Both the position numbers and the translations under genes were made by a program. Of a stretch of 64,000 nt of DNA, positions 49,419-58,530 are shown one piece after another. A model generated the notes under the pieces. The model had not been told where the DNA came from. It was given only the letters and a program-made list of their open reading frames with translations, and did no database searches. This stretch comes from Desulfatitalea tepidiphila. GTDB lineage: Bacteria > Desulfobacterota > Desulfobacteria > Desulfobacterales > Desulfosarcinaceae. The stretch is taken from the NCBI RefSeq assembly GCF_001293685.1, contig NZ_BCAG01000005.1:186001-250000 (forward strand). The letters are read 5' to 3'. The stretch's first letter is position 1, and each line of letters opens with the position of its first letter.

Positions 49419-51140
49419 TCAGGCGTTGAGGTGCTTGTACTTGTCCAGATACCGCACCGGCATCTTGAGCGCATCCCGCCGGAACGGCTCGGCCAGCACC
49501 TCCGCACCGCCCTGGATCATGGCATTGATCACGCAGGGCCGGCCAGAGGCGACGGCCTCCCGGACCACGTCGACCACCTCGCGGTAGTCGGTGACCCGGA
49601 ACCCCTTGGCCCCCATGTCTTCGGCCAGTTGGGCGTAATCCGGGTTCTCGCGCAGATTGGCGCCCACGAAGCGGCTGCCGTAGTAGTCGATCTGGTTCTT
49701 CTTCTCGGCGCCCCACTCCAGGTTGTTGGCCACGATGGCGATGACGGGGATCTTCTCCCGCACAGCGGTCATCACCTCCTGAATGCCGCTGATGCCATAG
49801 GCGCCGTCGCCCTGGAAGGCAAAGACCGGTTTGTCCGGCGCCCCCATCTTGGCGCCCATGGCCGCACCATAGGCAAAGCCGCAGTTGCCCCAGCTCAGGG
49901 CCGAGATGTGCTGGCGCACGCCGGTGAATTTCAGGTAGGCGTTGCACATGGAAGAGTTGTTGCCGATGTCGGTGGCCACGATCGAACCGGACGGAATTGC
50001 GGCGGCCAGCTCGGCCAGGAAACGCCGGGGGTGCATCAAGGCGTTGGTGGATGAGGACCATTGGGCCAACTCGGCGTTCCAGATCCGGTTCTCTTCGGCG
50101 ATCTCCGCCAGGCGGGCGGCATCCTGCGGTCGGTCGGGAGCGACGGATTTCAGCCGATTCAACAATTCGACACTAAAGGCCTTGACGTCGCCGCACGAGG
50201 CCACGTCCACTCGCTTGCTCAATCCGAGCACGGCCACATTCACGTCCACCTGGATGATGCGGGCCTTCTCGGGCCAGTAGGCCATGTCGTACTGGGGCAG
50301 GGTACCGAAGGGGCCCAGGCGGCTGCCCAGGGCCAGCACCACGTCGGCCTTGGCAATGGTGCGCATGGCCGCCTTGGAACCGCAGTAGCCGATGGGACCC
50401 ACTGCCAACGGATGCGCGGCCGGGAAACTGTCGTTGTGCAGATAGGAGTTGACCACCGGCGCGGTGAGATACTCGGCCAGGGCCGTGACCTCTTCGAGGG
50501 CATCGGCCTGGGAAACACCGCCGCCGGAGAGAATCACGGGAAACCTGGCCGCGGCCAGCAGTTCGGCGGCCTTTGCCAGGCCGGCCGGATCGCCGGGACC
50601 GCGCAGGATCAATGGTGTGGGGTAGATCTCGTCCTGGCACTCGCCGTAGAAGTAATCACGGGGAATGTTGAGCTGGGTAGGGCCGTTGAAATTCTTGGCC
50701 ATGTAGAAGGCCCTGCGGGAGAGTTCGGCCATGCGCTCGGGGCGATTGACGCGCACCTGGTAGACCGTCTGGCGTTCGAACATGGGCATCTGGTCCAGCT
50801 CCTGGAATCCGCCGGTGCCGATGCCCATGGTGCCGGTCTCCGGAGTGATGGCCACCACCGGCGAATGGGCCCAATATGCCGCCGTCATGGCGGAGACGAA
50901 GTTGGCGGCCCCCGGTCCGTTCTGGGCGATGCAGGCTTGGGGCCGGCCGGTGACGCGCGCCAGGCCGTCGGCGGCGTGGCAGGCGGCCTGCTCGTGGGCC
51001 ACGGGCACGAAGCGGATCCCGGCGGCCGGGAAAAGATCCAGGGCGTCCATGTAAGCGCTGCCCACGATCCCGAAGACCGTGTCGACCTGTTCGGCCACCA
51101 GCGTCTCGACCAATGCTTCTGAAGGGGTCATTTTCGGCAT
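49419..51140 (-). CDS. xsc: Sulfoacetaldehyde acetyltransferase (ThDP enzyme)
   Basis: 573 residues of the acetolactate-synthase-like ThDP family. Features particular to Xsc: VFGIVGSAYMDALDLFPAAG, IAQNGPGAANFVSAMTAAYW, GTGGFQELDQMPMFE, NIPRDYFYGE, HNDSFPAAHPLAVGPIGYCG and EWGAEKKNQIDYYGSRFVG. Catalytic Glu in HEQAACHAAD; ThDP motif GDGAYGISGIQEVMTAV. Reaction: sulfoacetaldehyde + phosphate to acetyl phosphate + sulfite. With ackA it yields ATP and sulfite usable for respiration. No taurine or isethionate degradation gene that would make sulfoacetaldehyde is in the window. ATG 51140 has AGGAGA. Confidence 0.82.
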   Translation of the reverse strand: MPKMTPSEALVETLVAEQVDTVFGIVGSAYMDALDLFPAAGIRFVPVAHEQAACHAADGLARVTGRPQACIAQNGPGAANFVSAMTAAYWAHSPVVAITPETGTMGIGTGGFQELDQMPMFERQTVYQVRVNRPERMAELSRRAFYMAKNFNGPTQLNIPRDYFYGECQDEIYPTPLILRGPGDPAGLAKAAELLAAARFPVILSGGGVSQADALEEVTALAEYLTAPVVNSYLHNDSFPAAHPLAVGPIGYCGSKAAMRTIAKADVVLALGSRLGPFGTLPQYDMAYWPEKARIIQVDVNVAVLGLSKRVDVASCGDVKAFSVELLNRLKSVAPDRPQDAARLAEIAEENRIWNAELAQWSSSTNALMHPRRFLAELAAAIPSGSIVATDIGNNSSMCNAYLKFTGVRQHISALSWGNCGFAYGAAMGAKMGAPDKPVFAFQGDGAYGISGIQEVMTAVREKIPVIAIVANNLEWGAEKKNQIDYYGSRFVGANLRENPDYAQLAEDMGAKGFRVTDYREVVDVVREAVASGRPCVINAMIQGGAEVLAEPFRRDALKMPVRYLDKYKHLNA

Positions 51141-51169
51141 GATGATTCTCCTGAACCCCGCTATGCGGG

Positions 51170-51222
51170 AAGTTTGAAGTGTAAAATGAAAAGTCTAAAG
51201 TGAAGGAATCCTTTCGATTCCA
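51170..51222. repeat. Heptanucleotide-repeat intergenic element, copy 8
   Basis: GGGAAGTTTGAAGTGTAAAA, TGAAAAGTCTAAAGTGAAGG, then AATCCTTTCGATTCC. It is immediately upstream of xsc, in the same orientation as the copies before other minus-strand genes. Confidence 0.65.
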
Positions 51223-51236
51223 TTTTTTGAGGTCCG

Positions 51237-52052
51237 CTACCTTTCCAGCTCCGACCGTACCGAGCGTGCCATCAAGAATTCGTACAGCCGCGGCGACAGC
51301 GTGTTGACCAGCCGGGTCAACCGGCCGACCGGGGTCAGCACCAGCCGCCGTTTGTTCTTCCGGGCGGCCTGGAAGACCTGTTCGGCCACCTCGTCGGGAC
51401 GGGCCGGCCGGCCCACCGTGGATTGGGGATGGCGGGTGATCGATCCATCGCCGTCCAGGGCCGATGTGCCGATGTTGGTGGCCGTGAAGCCGGGGCACAC
51501 GACCAGCACGCCAACGCCGGTGCCCCGCAGCTCGCTGCGCAGGGAATCGAACAGGCCGTGCAGGGCATGCTTGCTGGCCGCATAGGCCGTGCGGCCCAGC
51601 AGGGGTGAAAAACCGGCCAGGGAGCTGATGGTGACGATCAGCCCCTTGCGGCGCTTGAGGCTTCCCAGGGCCGCCTTGGTGGCATAGAGGGCGCCGAAGA
51701 AATTGATGCCCATCACCCGGTGGAAAACGGCCAGTCGGGTCTGCTCGAATGCGGCCCGGGCGCTGATGCCGGCATTGTTGATCAGCACGTCCACGCCGCC
51801 GAAGCGGTCCAGGACACGATCCATGGCCGCCACCACGCTGCCGGGATCGGAAACGTCGCAGGCCAGGGGCAGGACATCGATGCCTTCCAAGGCCAGCTGC
51901 CCGGCGGCCGCTTCCACGGCTGCTGCCTGAACATCCAGCATGGCCACCCGCGCCCCGGCCTGTCCAAAGCGCCGGGCGAAGGCCAATCCCATGCCGCCGG
52001 CCGCGCCGGTGACCACCACGCACTTGTCGGTAAAATTTCTACGGATCCGCAT
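51237..52052 (-). CDS. Short-chain dehydrogenase/reductase (SDR)
   Basis: About 271 residues from ATG 52052; TTG 52067 is the alternative. TGAAGGMGLAFARRFGQAG cofactor loop, Asp after beta-2 (MLDVQAA), NNAGISARAAF and Ser-Tyr-Lys in ISSLAGFSPLLGRTAYAASK. The C-terminus (VLTPVGRLTRLVNTLSPRLY) is characteristic of SDRs acting on acyl or membrane-associated substrates. It overlaps the 3' end of the epimerase gene, so it belongs to that leftward operon. Confidence 0.87.
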   Translation of the reverse strand: MRIRRNFTDKCVVVTGAAGGMGLAFARRFGQAGARVAMLDVQAAAVEAAAGQLALEGIDVLPLACDVSDPGSVVAAMDRVLDRFGGVDVLINNAGISARAAFEQTRLAVFHRVMGINFFGALYATKAALGSLKRRKGLIVTISSLAGFSPLLGRTAYAASKHALHGLFDSLRSELRGTGVGVLVVCPGFTATNIGTSALDGDGSITRHPQSTVGRPARPDEVAEQVFQAARKNKRRLVLTPVGRLTRLVNTLSPRLYEFLMARSVRSELER

Positions 52053-53022
52053 GGCCTCTGCTCTCAAGGTAGTGGTCGAACACCTGCCGTGTGGTTTTGC
52101 GGGGCGTGTAGCCGAACACCTCCTTCAGGCGCCGGTTGGCCAGCACCGGCCGGTAGCGCAAGAAACCCACCTGCTCGGGGCCGTACTGGGTCAGCCCCAG
52201 CCGTTTGCCCGCCCACAGGGCCGCCTTGACCAGCCCCACGGGCAGGGCAATGTAAGGTTTGCCGATCAGGCGGGCCATCTCGGACAGGGTCAGGATACCG
52301 TCGCCGGCCAGGTTGTAGATGCCGCTGCCGCCATCGAAGATGCCTTTCAGGATGGCCCCGACCACGTCCTGGTCCCAGATGATGACAAAAGGGCTGTCCG
52401 CGCCTTTGAGGCCGACGATCCGTTTTTGCTCGAAGAGATTGGTGATCTGGTTGCGCGTGGTGGCCCCCAGGATGAAACCAGGACGAAAAATAAGCTGCAC
52501 CAGTTCGGGATGGCTTTCACGGTAGCGGGCCAGCATCTCTTCCACCAATCTTTTGTGACAGGCATAGGCGAACTCATCGTTGCCGCGCACCGGGTGATGT
52601 TCTTCCAGCCAGGCCGGATTGTCGGCATGGTAGCCGTAGGCCGCCCCGCTGGAGGTGTAGATGATCTTCTTCACGCCGGCGGCCACGCACGCCTTGAGCA
52701 CGTTTTCGGTGCCCACCACGTCCACCTTGTACTCCAGTTCGCGGTTGGACTTGCGGCCCGGCGTCACCAAGGCGGCCAGGTGGACCACCACGTCGATCTT
52801 GTACTTCTTGAAGGCGGCGGCCAACTCTGACGAACAGATGTCCGCGGCCAGGTAGTCGATGCCGGACCGACGTTTTTCCGACGGCGGCGCCTGCAGGTCG
52901 CTGGCCACGATGGTGCTCAGATCGCGGCGGTCGGTGGCCAGGGCCGCCACCAACTGGCGGCCGATGTAGCCGCCCGCGCCGGTGATCAGGACCGAACGGT
53001 AGGGGGTCGTCTGGGCGTTCAT
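52039..53022 (-). CDS. NAD-dependent epimerase/dehydratase family protein
   Basis: 327 residues from ATG 53022 (AGGAGG nine bases upstream). Extended SDR: ITGAGGYIGRQLVAALA, VVHLAALVTPGRKSN, and Tyr-Lys replaced in context by YACHKRLVEEM preceded by YTSSGAAYGYHAD. Substrate unknown; sugar-nucleotide or 3-beta-hydroxysteroid-like. Start and stop overlap both neighbours (ATGA with the symporter gene, 14 bp with the SDR gene), a tight operon. Confidence 0.85.
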   Translation of the reverse strand: MNAQTTPYRSVLITGAGGYIGRQLVAALATDRRDLSTIVASDLQAPPSEKRRSGIDYLAADICSSELAAAFKKYKIDVVVHLAALVTPGRKSNRELEYKVDVVGTENVLKACVAAGVKKIIYTSSGAAYGYHADNPAWLEEHHPVRGNDEFAYACHKRLVEEMLARYRESHPELVQLIFRPGFILGATTRNQITNLFEQKRIVGLKGADSPFVIIWDQDVVGAILKGIFDGGSGIYNLAGDGILTLSEMARLIGKPYIALPVGLVKAALWAGKRLGLTQYGPEQVGFLRYRPVLANRRLKEVFGYTPRKTTRQVFDHYLESRGHADP

Positions 53023-53948
53023 CGGATCGCTTCCTCCTGCACGACCGCCAACGGCCGGCGCGACCAGAAAAAGGCCATGGTCAAACCGGAGATGATGTGC
53101 CAGATGCCCCACCATCCGGCGATGATGGCCATGCCGCCCAGACCGGCGAAAAACTGGAAGATCAACACCAGGGCCAGGGCCGAATTCTGAATACCCACTT
53201 CGATGGCCACGGCGCGGCGGTCACGCTCGGGCAGACCGAAGAGCCGGGCCGACGTGTATCCCAGGGTCAGTGCCAGGGCATTGTGCAGGAAGACCCCCAC
53301 GGCCACCAGGCCGATGGCGCGCAAAAAGTTCTGCCAGTTGGCGCCTAATGCCGCCGCGACAAAGAGGCAGAAAATCACCACCGACACCGTTTTGAATGGT
53401 TTTCGGATGCGATCGGCCAGGTGCGGATAGAACCGCTAGGTGCCGATGCCCAGCACCAGGGGAATGCCGAGAATCAGGACGATGGTCTGGAAGACATCCA
53501 TGGGATCGAGAGACACCTTGCGCAGGATGGCCTCGGTGGCCGGGTTGAGGCTGCCCCAGATCGACAGATTGAGGGGCGTCATCACCACGGCCGCGGCAGT
53601 GGAGACCGCGGTCATGCTCACAGAAAGGGCCGCGTTGCCGCCGGCCAGGTAGGTCATCAGGTTGGAGAGGTTGCCGCCCGGGCAGGCCGCCACCATCATC
53701 ATGCCCAGAGCCATGGAGGGGGTGACCGGCAGCACCAGGGTCAACAGGAAGGTGAAGGCGGGCAACAGGACGAACTGGGCGCCCAGCCCGATGGCCGGTC
53801 CCTTGGGTGAACGCACCACCCGTTTGAAGTCCTCGAGTTTCATGTCCAGGGCCATGCCGTACATCATCAGGCCAATGACGGCGTTGAGGCCCAACAAACC
53901 GCTCTTGCTGAAATTGAGGCTGATCTGGTCCACCATGGCTGCATCCAT
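53019..53948 (-). pseudogene. Bile acid:sodium symporter (BASS) family transporter interrupted by an in-frame TAG
   Basis: ATG 53948 (GGGAGG upstream) opens MDAAMVDQISLNFSKSG and about 170 residues of membrane protein with the BASS motif AACPGGNLSNLMTYLAGGNA. At 53436-53438 an amber codon follows VLGIGT. The same frame continues without loss (RFYPHLADRIRKPFKTVSV) into the remaining segments, including EVGIQNSALALVL, the second family motif, and stops at 53019. Total length with the codon read through would be about 309 residues, normal for BASS. A single nonsense mutation or sequencing error is the simplest reading; amber recoding is the alternative. Confidence 0.82.
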
Positions 53949-53988
53949 TCATCATCCTCCCTTGATATGACGGGTCATGATCAACTCT

Positions 53989-55746
53989 CTATTCTCCTGC
54001 CGGTTCCTGATGCATGGCCTTGAAGTGAAGCAGTCCGGGCGCCATCATGTGAGCGTCGGCATTCACCAGGCAGTGAATCACCGCGCAGGTGCCGGCCGCC
54101 CGGGCCTGGTCCAGAGCGTCCCGCAACTCGTCGGCACTGGCGGCACGGGCGCCGAAGGCTCCCATGGCTCGGGCCAGCTCGTCCCAGGCGATCTCGCCGA
54201 GATCGGTGTTGATCGTACCCTTCTTGTCAGGTCCCAGGGCGGTCTTGAACATCTCCTTGACCGCATCCAGGGCAAACATCTGGTTGATCTTCACCATGCC
54301 CCAGGCCTTGTCCACGAAGACGAGAAAGATCACCTTGAAGCCATGGCGCACGGCGGTCTCCACCTCCTGCATGTTGAACCCCATGGCGCCGTCGCCGATC
54401 AGACAGTAGACCGGCTGGTTCGGACGGGCCGCGGCCGCACCCAACGCCTGGCCTACACCGGCGCCCAGGTGGCCCATGTGGTGGGTGCCCAACTGACTGT
54501 TCGGGCTGCGCAGCTCGGTGTAGAAATTGCCCCAGACGGCCGTATTGCCGCCATCGAAAACCACCACGGCATCATCTTCGAACGCCTCTCGGCAAATCCT
54601 GGGCACCTGGCAGGAGATCATGGGTTCGCCCGGCAGGGCCAGCATCTCGTCGAGCTTTTTGCGTTCTTCGTCTTTCAGCGCCGCCAGCTCGGCAACTCTG
54701 GCTTTTCGCGCTGCCAGGTCCATATCCGAAGAGCGCCGGTCGAGTGCCGCGGCGAGCATCTCCAGAAAAAGCCCGACATCCCCGACGACGGCCAGATCGT
54801 TTGCCCGGTTGCGCGCCAACCGCTCTTCGTCGATATCGACCTGGATGAACTGCTGGTCCGCGGTTTTGGCCCAGTAGGGCGCCTTGCCCCACCAATCGGT
54901 TTCACCCATGTCCGACCCCAGACATAGGCAGATGTCGGCGGCGTTGCGCAGAGCGTTGTTGGCCTCGATGTAGACCATGGGCCAGGCCAATGGATGGCGC
55001 TCGTCCAGCACCCCGCGACCGGCCCAGGAGGTGGTCACCGGCGCGTTCAATTGTTCCGCCGCACGGCGCAGGGCCTCGAAGGCCCGGGCATGGATGATAC
55101 CGCTGCCGGCATGGATCATGGGCAATCGGGCCGCGATCAGCCGCTCGGCCGCCTGCTCGACCTGTTCGGCCAGCGGTGCGATGGGTGCGGTGCGGCGATA
55201 TCGCTCGGGCGCCAGGATGGGGGCGGCGGGACACGGCCCGTTGATCAGATTTTCGGGCACATCCAGGTGTACCACGCCCGGACGCCCCTGGTAGCACTTG
55301 CGCAGGGCCGCCCGCAAGAGTTCGGGGATGCGCTCGGCATAGGCACAGGTGGCCGACCACTTGGCCATGTTCTTGATCACGCCCACCTGGTCGAAGCACT
55401 GGTAAGCCCCGCCCCTGTCCGGGTAGGCGATGCCGGTGCGGCGGGAACTGGTGATCAACAACACGCGGTTGCCCTCCACGTTCTCCACGGCCACACCAGC
55501 CAGCATGTTGGCCACACCGGGGCCGTTGCTGGCGATGCAGACCCCCAGCTTGCCGGACAGCCGCGCGTAGGCGCCGGCCATGTGGGCGGCTACCGCTTCG
55601 TGCCGGGGCGTGATCATCTGGATCCCCTCTTCGACGCAGTGGGCGCAAAGCTGCAGATAGGTGCCGTCGACGATGCCGAAGAACTTTTCGACGCCTTCGG
55701 ATTTCAACATTTTAGCGATGATCTGGCCGCCGGTGGGAGTAGACAT
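53989..55746 (-). CDS. ThDP-dependent enzyme, acetolactate-synthase-like, substrate unknown
   Basis: 585 residues from ATG 55746 (AAGGAG eight bases upstream). Catalytic Glu in ITPRHEAVAAHMAGAYA, middle NAD/FAD-like domain, and ThDP motif IGDGAMGFNMQEVETAVRHG with FVDKAWGMVKIN. It lacks the Xsc-specific sequences and is only distantly similar to its neighbour at 49419. Oxalyl-CoA decarboxylase or 2-hydroxyacyl-CoA lyase-type chemistry is possible. It is the first gene of the leftward unit with the symporter, epimerase and SDR. Confidence 0.85.
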   Translation of the reverse strand: MSTPTGGQIIAKMLKSEGVEKFFGIVDGTYLQLCAHCVEEGIQMITPRHEAVAAHMAGAYARLSGKLGVCIASNGPGVANMLAGVAVENVEGNRVLLITSSRRTGIAYPDRGGAYQCFDQVGVIKNMAKWSATCAYAERIPELLRAALRKCYQGRPGVVHLDVPENLINGPCPAAPILAPERYRRTAPIAPLAEQVEQAAERLIAARLPMIHAGSGIIHARAFEALRRAAEQLNAPVTTSWAGRGVLDERHPLAWPMVYIEANNALRNAADICLCLGSDMGETDWWGKAPYWAKTADQQFIQVDIDEERLARNRANDLAVVGDVGLFLEMLAAALDRRSSDMDLAARKARVAELAALKDEERKKLDEMLALPGEPMISCQVPRICREAFEDDAVVVFDGGNTAVWGNFYTELRSPNSQLGTHHMGHLGAGVGQALGAAAARPNQPVYCLIGDGAMGFNMQEVETAVRHGFKVIFLVFVDKAWGMVKINQMFALDAVKEMFKTALGPDKKGTINTDLGEIAWDELARAMGAFGARAASADELRDALDQARAAGTCAVIHCLVNADAHMMAPGLLHFKAMHQEPAGE

Positions 55747-55778
55747 GGGCAAGCTCCTTGGGTCCTACGTCGTAGGGT

Positions 55779-55875
55779 AGTTTAAAGTGTAGAGGAAAAA
55801 GTTTAAAGTGAATGAATTCTGTCTATTTATAGGTTTTATCGGCCTTAACTTTCCTACTTTCATACTTTTCTACTG
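55779..55875. repeat. Heptanucleotide-repeat intergenic element, copy 9
   Basis: TAGTTTAAAGTGTAGAGGAA, AAAGTTTAAAGTGAATGAAT, TCTGTCTATTTATAGG, then ACTTTCCTACTTTCATACTT. Paired opposing runs as in copy 1. It lies between the ThDP gene start and the tetR stop. Confidence 0.65.
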
Positions 55876-55881
55876 TTTCAT

Positions 55882-56532
55882 CTACACCGGTTTCAACAGA
55901 TTGTTGATCATGTCCGTGGTGCCCTGAATCAGGGGTTCCAATGTAGCCTCGCTGAAATCGCCGTCGATCTCCAGGTATTCCTGCAGACGGATCTTGAAAT
56001 GGCTGGAGACGAGCGATGTGATGAAGATGATATAGAGGCTGTTGACCATGAAGGCCGCGAAATTGACATCCACGTCATCGCGCACCAGCCCCCGCTGCAT
56101 GTCCCTTCTGATCAGGCGTTTGAGGTGATCGGCCGTATACTTTTCAACCTCCAGGGACATCTGTTCGGAGAAGCGCTTCATGCCGGCCGAAGAGATGTTG
56201 GCGTACAGGATCAGGTATTCCGGATGGCCCTGGATAAACCGAGCCCCTTGCCTGAAAATATGTTCGATCTGGCGGTAAATGTCCCATTCGGGATCCATAT
56301 CGCCGTAAATCGCCTCGCGGGAGCGCTGCATGCCGTCCCGGCACACATAGAGATAGAGATCCTCCTTGCTCTCGAAATAGTTGTAGATCGACCCCTTGGC
56401 GACCCCCGCGCGGCTGGCCAACTGGGCCACATCGGCCTGGTTGTAGCCCCGCTCGGCGAACAGGCGGGCCGCCTCACGCAAAAGCCGTTCGCGTTTGTGC
56501 TCGGCGATTTTGAAGAAAGTTTCTTTTGGCAT
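55882..56532 (-). CDS. TetR-family transcriptional regulator
   Basis: 216 residues from ATG 56532 (GGAG eight bases upstream); the frame is open further but would run over its own operator. HTH: EHKRERLLREAARLFAERGY and VAQLASRAGVAKGSIYNYFE. The C-terminal part is helical (RRDMQRGLVRDDVDVNFAAF). It heads the leftward unit with the ThDP enzyme, symporter, epimerase and SDR, and is divergent from the chemoreceptor gene. Confidence 0.88.
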   Translation of the reverse strand: MPKETFFKIAEHKRERLLREAARLFAERGYNQADVAQLASRAGVAKGSIYNYFESKEDLYLYVCRDGMQRSREAIYGDMDPEWDIYRQIEHIFRQGARFIQGHPEYLILYANISSAGMKRFSEQMSLEVEKYTADHLKRLIRRDMQRGLVRDDVDVNFAAFMVNSLYIIFITSLVSSHFKIRLQEYLEIDGDFSEATLEPLIQGTTDMINNLLKPV

Positions 56533-56551
56533 GGACGTCTCCGATGATGAT

Positions 56552-56569
56552 TGACTGACCGGACAGTCA
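56552..56569. promoter_or_regulatory. Palindromic operator of the tetR gene
   Basis: TGACTGACC GGACAGTCA, an 18-bp inverted repeat with one mismatched pair, 19 bp before ATG 56532. TGACTG-N6-CAGTCA-type palindromes are classical TetR/AcrR operators, and the position fits autoregulation. Confidence 0.65.
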
Positions 56570-56664
56570 TAGTCATCGCCGTTCATGCCTACGTTTGTCA
56601 AGAAAAAAAATCCACTGGATTATTCGTATCCGGGGTGGAGACTGAATTTACACCTATTAATTAT

Positions 56665-56691
56665 TAAAGTTTTGGAAATAACGCCCGATAA
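56665..56691 (+). promoter_or_regulatory. Sigma-28 (FliA) promoter of the chemoreceptor gene
   Basis: TAAAGTTT (56665-56672), 11-bp spacer, CCCGATAA (56684-56691). Consensus is TAAAGTTT-N11-GCCGATAA, so 15 of 16 positions match with exact spacing. It lies about 120 bp before the chemoreceptor start, the normal class of gene for this sigma factor. Confidence 0.85.
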
Positions 56692-56811
56692 TAAAATAAA
56701 AATGATTCAGTTTGCAGCTCGGCGCCGATACCGGACAATCGAACCTTTATGGATAGGCACGAATTAGATCCACATGGTGACCAAATCATATTCAAAACAG
56801 GGGGTACAACC

Positions 56812-58530
56812 ATGTCACTGCTCAAGAAAATCACACTGCCGTCCCTTGCCAGCCTGCTGTTACTGGGTCTCGCCTCCCTCTGGATCTCGTTGGGCGCACT
56901 GAAACAGGCGGGTCATGGCGAAGCCGAATCCCTGCGTGCCACGATGATGGCCGAGAAAACCGTCAAACTGAAAAACCTTGTGGAGCTGGCCCACCACGCC
57001 ATCGTTACCGTGGCCAAGGATCCCGCCATCCCCGAGGCCGAGCGCAAGGAGCGGGCCAAAACGCTGATCAGGTCCCTGCGCTACAATTCCGACGACTATC
57101 TCTGGATCAACGACATGACCCCGGTGATGGTCATGCATCCGTTCAAGCCGGCCCTGGAGGGAAAACCTCTCGACGATTTCAAAGATCCCCAGGGCAAACG
57201 TCTGTTCGTCGAGTTCGTCGACGTCTGCAAACGTCAGGGGGAAGGCACCGTCGACTATCTCTGGCCGAAACCGGGACTTAAGGAACCCATCCCCAAGCTG
57301 TCTTATGTAAAACTCTACCAGCCTTGGGGTTGGGTCATCGGGACCGGTATTTATATCGAGGATGTGGATGCGGCTCTGGCCGCCAAAAAGGAGCAGATTG
57401 GAGCGGCCATATCCAGACAGGGCCGACAGCTGGCACTCGCGGTTGTCCTGGTGCTGGGATGTTCGGCCTTGTTGATGATCCTGCTGGTCCGCAGGGTGGT
57501 GGGGCATGTGCGCAAAGTCGCCCTGGCCCTCAAGGATATCGCCCAGGGAGAAGGCGACCTGACCGTGCGGCTGCAGGTCAACAGCAGGGACGAAATCGGC
57601 GACCTGGCCCGATGGTTCAATGTCTTTATCGAAAAACTCCAGAAGATCGTCAGAGATATCGCCCATGGGGTGGAGACGCTCTCCTCCTCCTCAACGGAGC
57701 TGTCGGCCATATCCGAGCAAATGAGCCAGGGCATCCAGGGTGCGTCAGAGAAATCCAATACGGTTTCGGCCGCCGCCGAGGAGATGAGCACCAACATGAA
57801 CAATGTGGCAGCCGCCATGGAACAGTCAGCCACCAACACCAACCTGGTGGCCAGTGCCTCGGAGGAGATGTCCTCGACCATCGCTGAAATTGCCCAAAAC
57901 GCCGAAAAAGCCAAGACGGTTTCCGATGAAGCGGCGCAGAAAGCTTCCGGCGCATCGAAAAACATGGACCAGTTGGGCGTGGCCGCCGGCGCCATCGGCC
58001 AAGTGGTCGAAACCATCACGGAGATTTCCGAGCAGGTGAACCTGCTGGCTTTGAATGCCACTATCGAGGCGGCCCGCGCCGGCGAAGCAGGCAAGGGTTT
58101 TGCCGTGGTCGCCAATGAAATCAAGGAGCTGGCCAAACAGACGGCAGCGGCGACCCAGGACATCAAAGAGAAGGTCGAAAGCATCCAGGGCACGACCCAA
58201 CTGACGATCGGTCAAATCAGCGAGATCACCGGGGTGATTGCCAACGTCAACGAAGTGGTCGCCAATATCGCGTCGGCCGTGGAGCAGCAGTCGGCCACCA
58301 CCCGCGAGATCGCCGCCAACGTGGCCCAGGCGTCCCAGGGGATCCAGGAAGTGAACGAGAATGTGAACCAGAGTTCTTCGGTCTCTGTTGAAATTTCCCG
58401 GGACATCGCCGGGGTGAGCGGCACCATGAACGACATATCCACCAGCAGTTCCCAGGTCGACATGAGCGCCAGGGAACTGTCGCAACTGGCCGAGCAGCTC
58501 AAGCACATGGTGGATCAGTTTAAAATTTGA
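56812..58530 (+). CDS. Methyl-accepting chemotaxis protein with Cache sensor
   Basis: 572 residues from ATG 56812 (GGGGGT upstream). TM1 (about 8-28), periplasmic single-Cache domain with [20 protein letters not shown] and [20 protein letters not shown]2 (about 205-228), HAMP ([20 protein letters not shown]), then the MCP signalling coiled coil with the tip [20 protein letters not shown] and [16 protein letters not shown]. It senses small organic acids or similar ligands through Cache and controls CheA. Driven by a sigma-28-type promoter. Its TGA overlaps the first bases of a MITE-like element. Confidence 0.93.
   Translation: MSLLKKITLPSLASLLLLGLASLWISLGALKQAGHGEAESLRATMMAEKTVKLKNLVELAHHAIVTVAKDPAIPEAERKERAKTLIRSLRYNSDDYLWINDMTPVMVMHPFKPALEGKPLDDFKDPQGKRLFVEFVDVCKRQGEGTVDYLWPKPGLKEPIPKLSYVKLYQPWGWVIGTGIYIEDVDAALAAKKEQIGAAISRQGRQLALAVVLVLGCSALLMILLVRRVVGHVRKVALALKDIAQGEGDLTVRLQVNSRDEIGDLARWFNVFIEKLQKIVRDIAHGVETLSSSSTELSAISEQMSQGIQGASEKSNTVSAAAEEMSTNMNNVAAAMEQSATNTNLVASASEEMSSTIAEIAQNAEKAKTVSDEAAQKASGASKNMDQLGVAAGAIGQVVETITEISEQVNLLALNATIEAARAGEAGKGFAVVANEIKELAKQTAAATQDIKEKVESIQGTTQLTIGQISEITGVIANVNEVVANIASAVEQQSATTREIAANVAQASQGIQEVNENVNQSSSVSVEISRDIAGVSGTMNDISTSSSQVDMSARELSQLAEQLKHMVDQFKI

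Noticed and set aside
48166-50061. A 631-residue frame covering acetate kinase and the xsc 3' part
   Set aside because: The first 217 residues are low-complexity Arg/Gly-rich noise in the wrong frame of xsc; MNVLVFNAGSSS at 49410 is the canonical AckA start.
53436-53438. Pyrrolysine codon in the symporter as a firm call
   Set aside because: BASS transporters are not known to need pyrrolysine and no pyl gene is visible here; kept only as something to exclude.
28338-55875. CRISPR array suggested by regular short repeats
   Set aside because: The units are contiguous 7-mers without spacers, and no cas gene is present.
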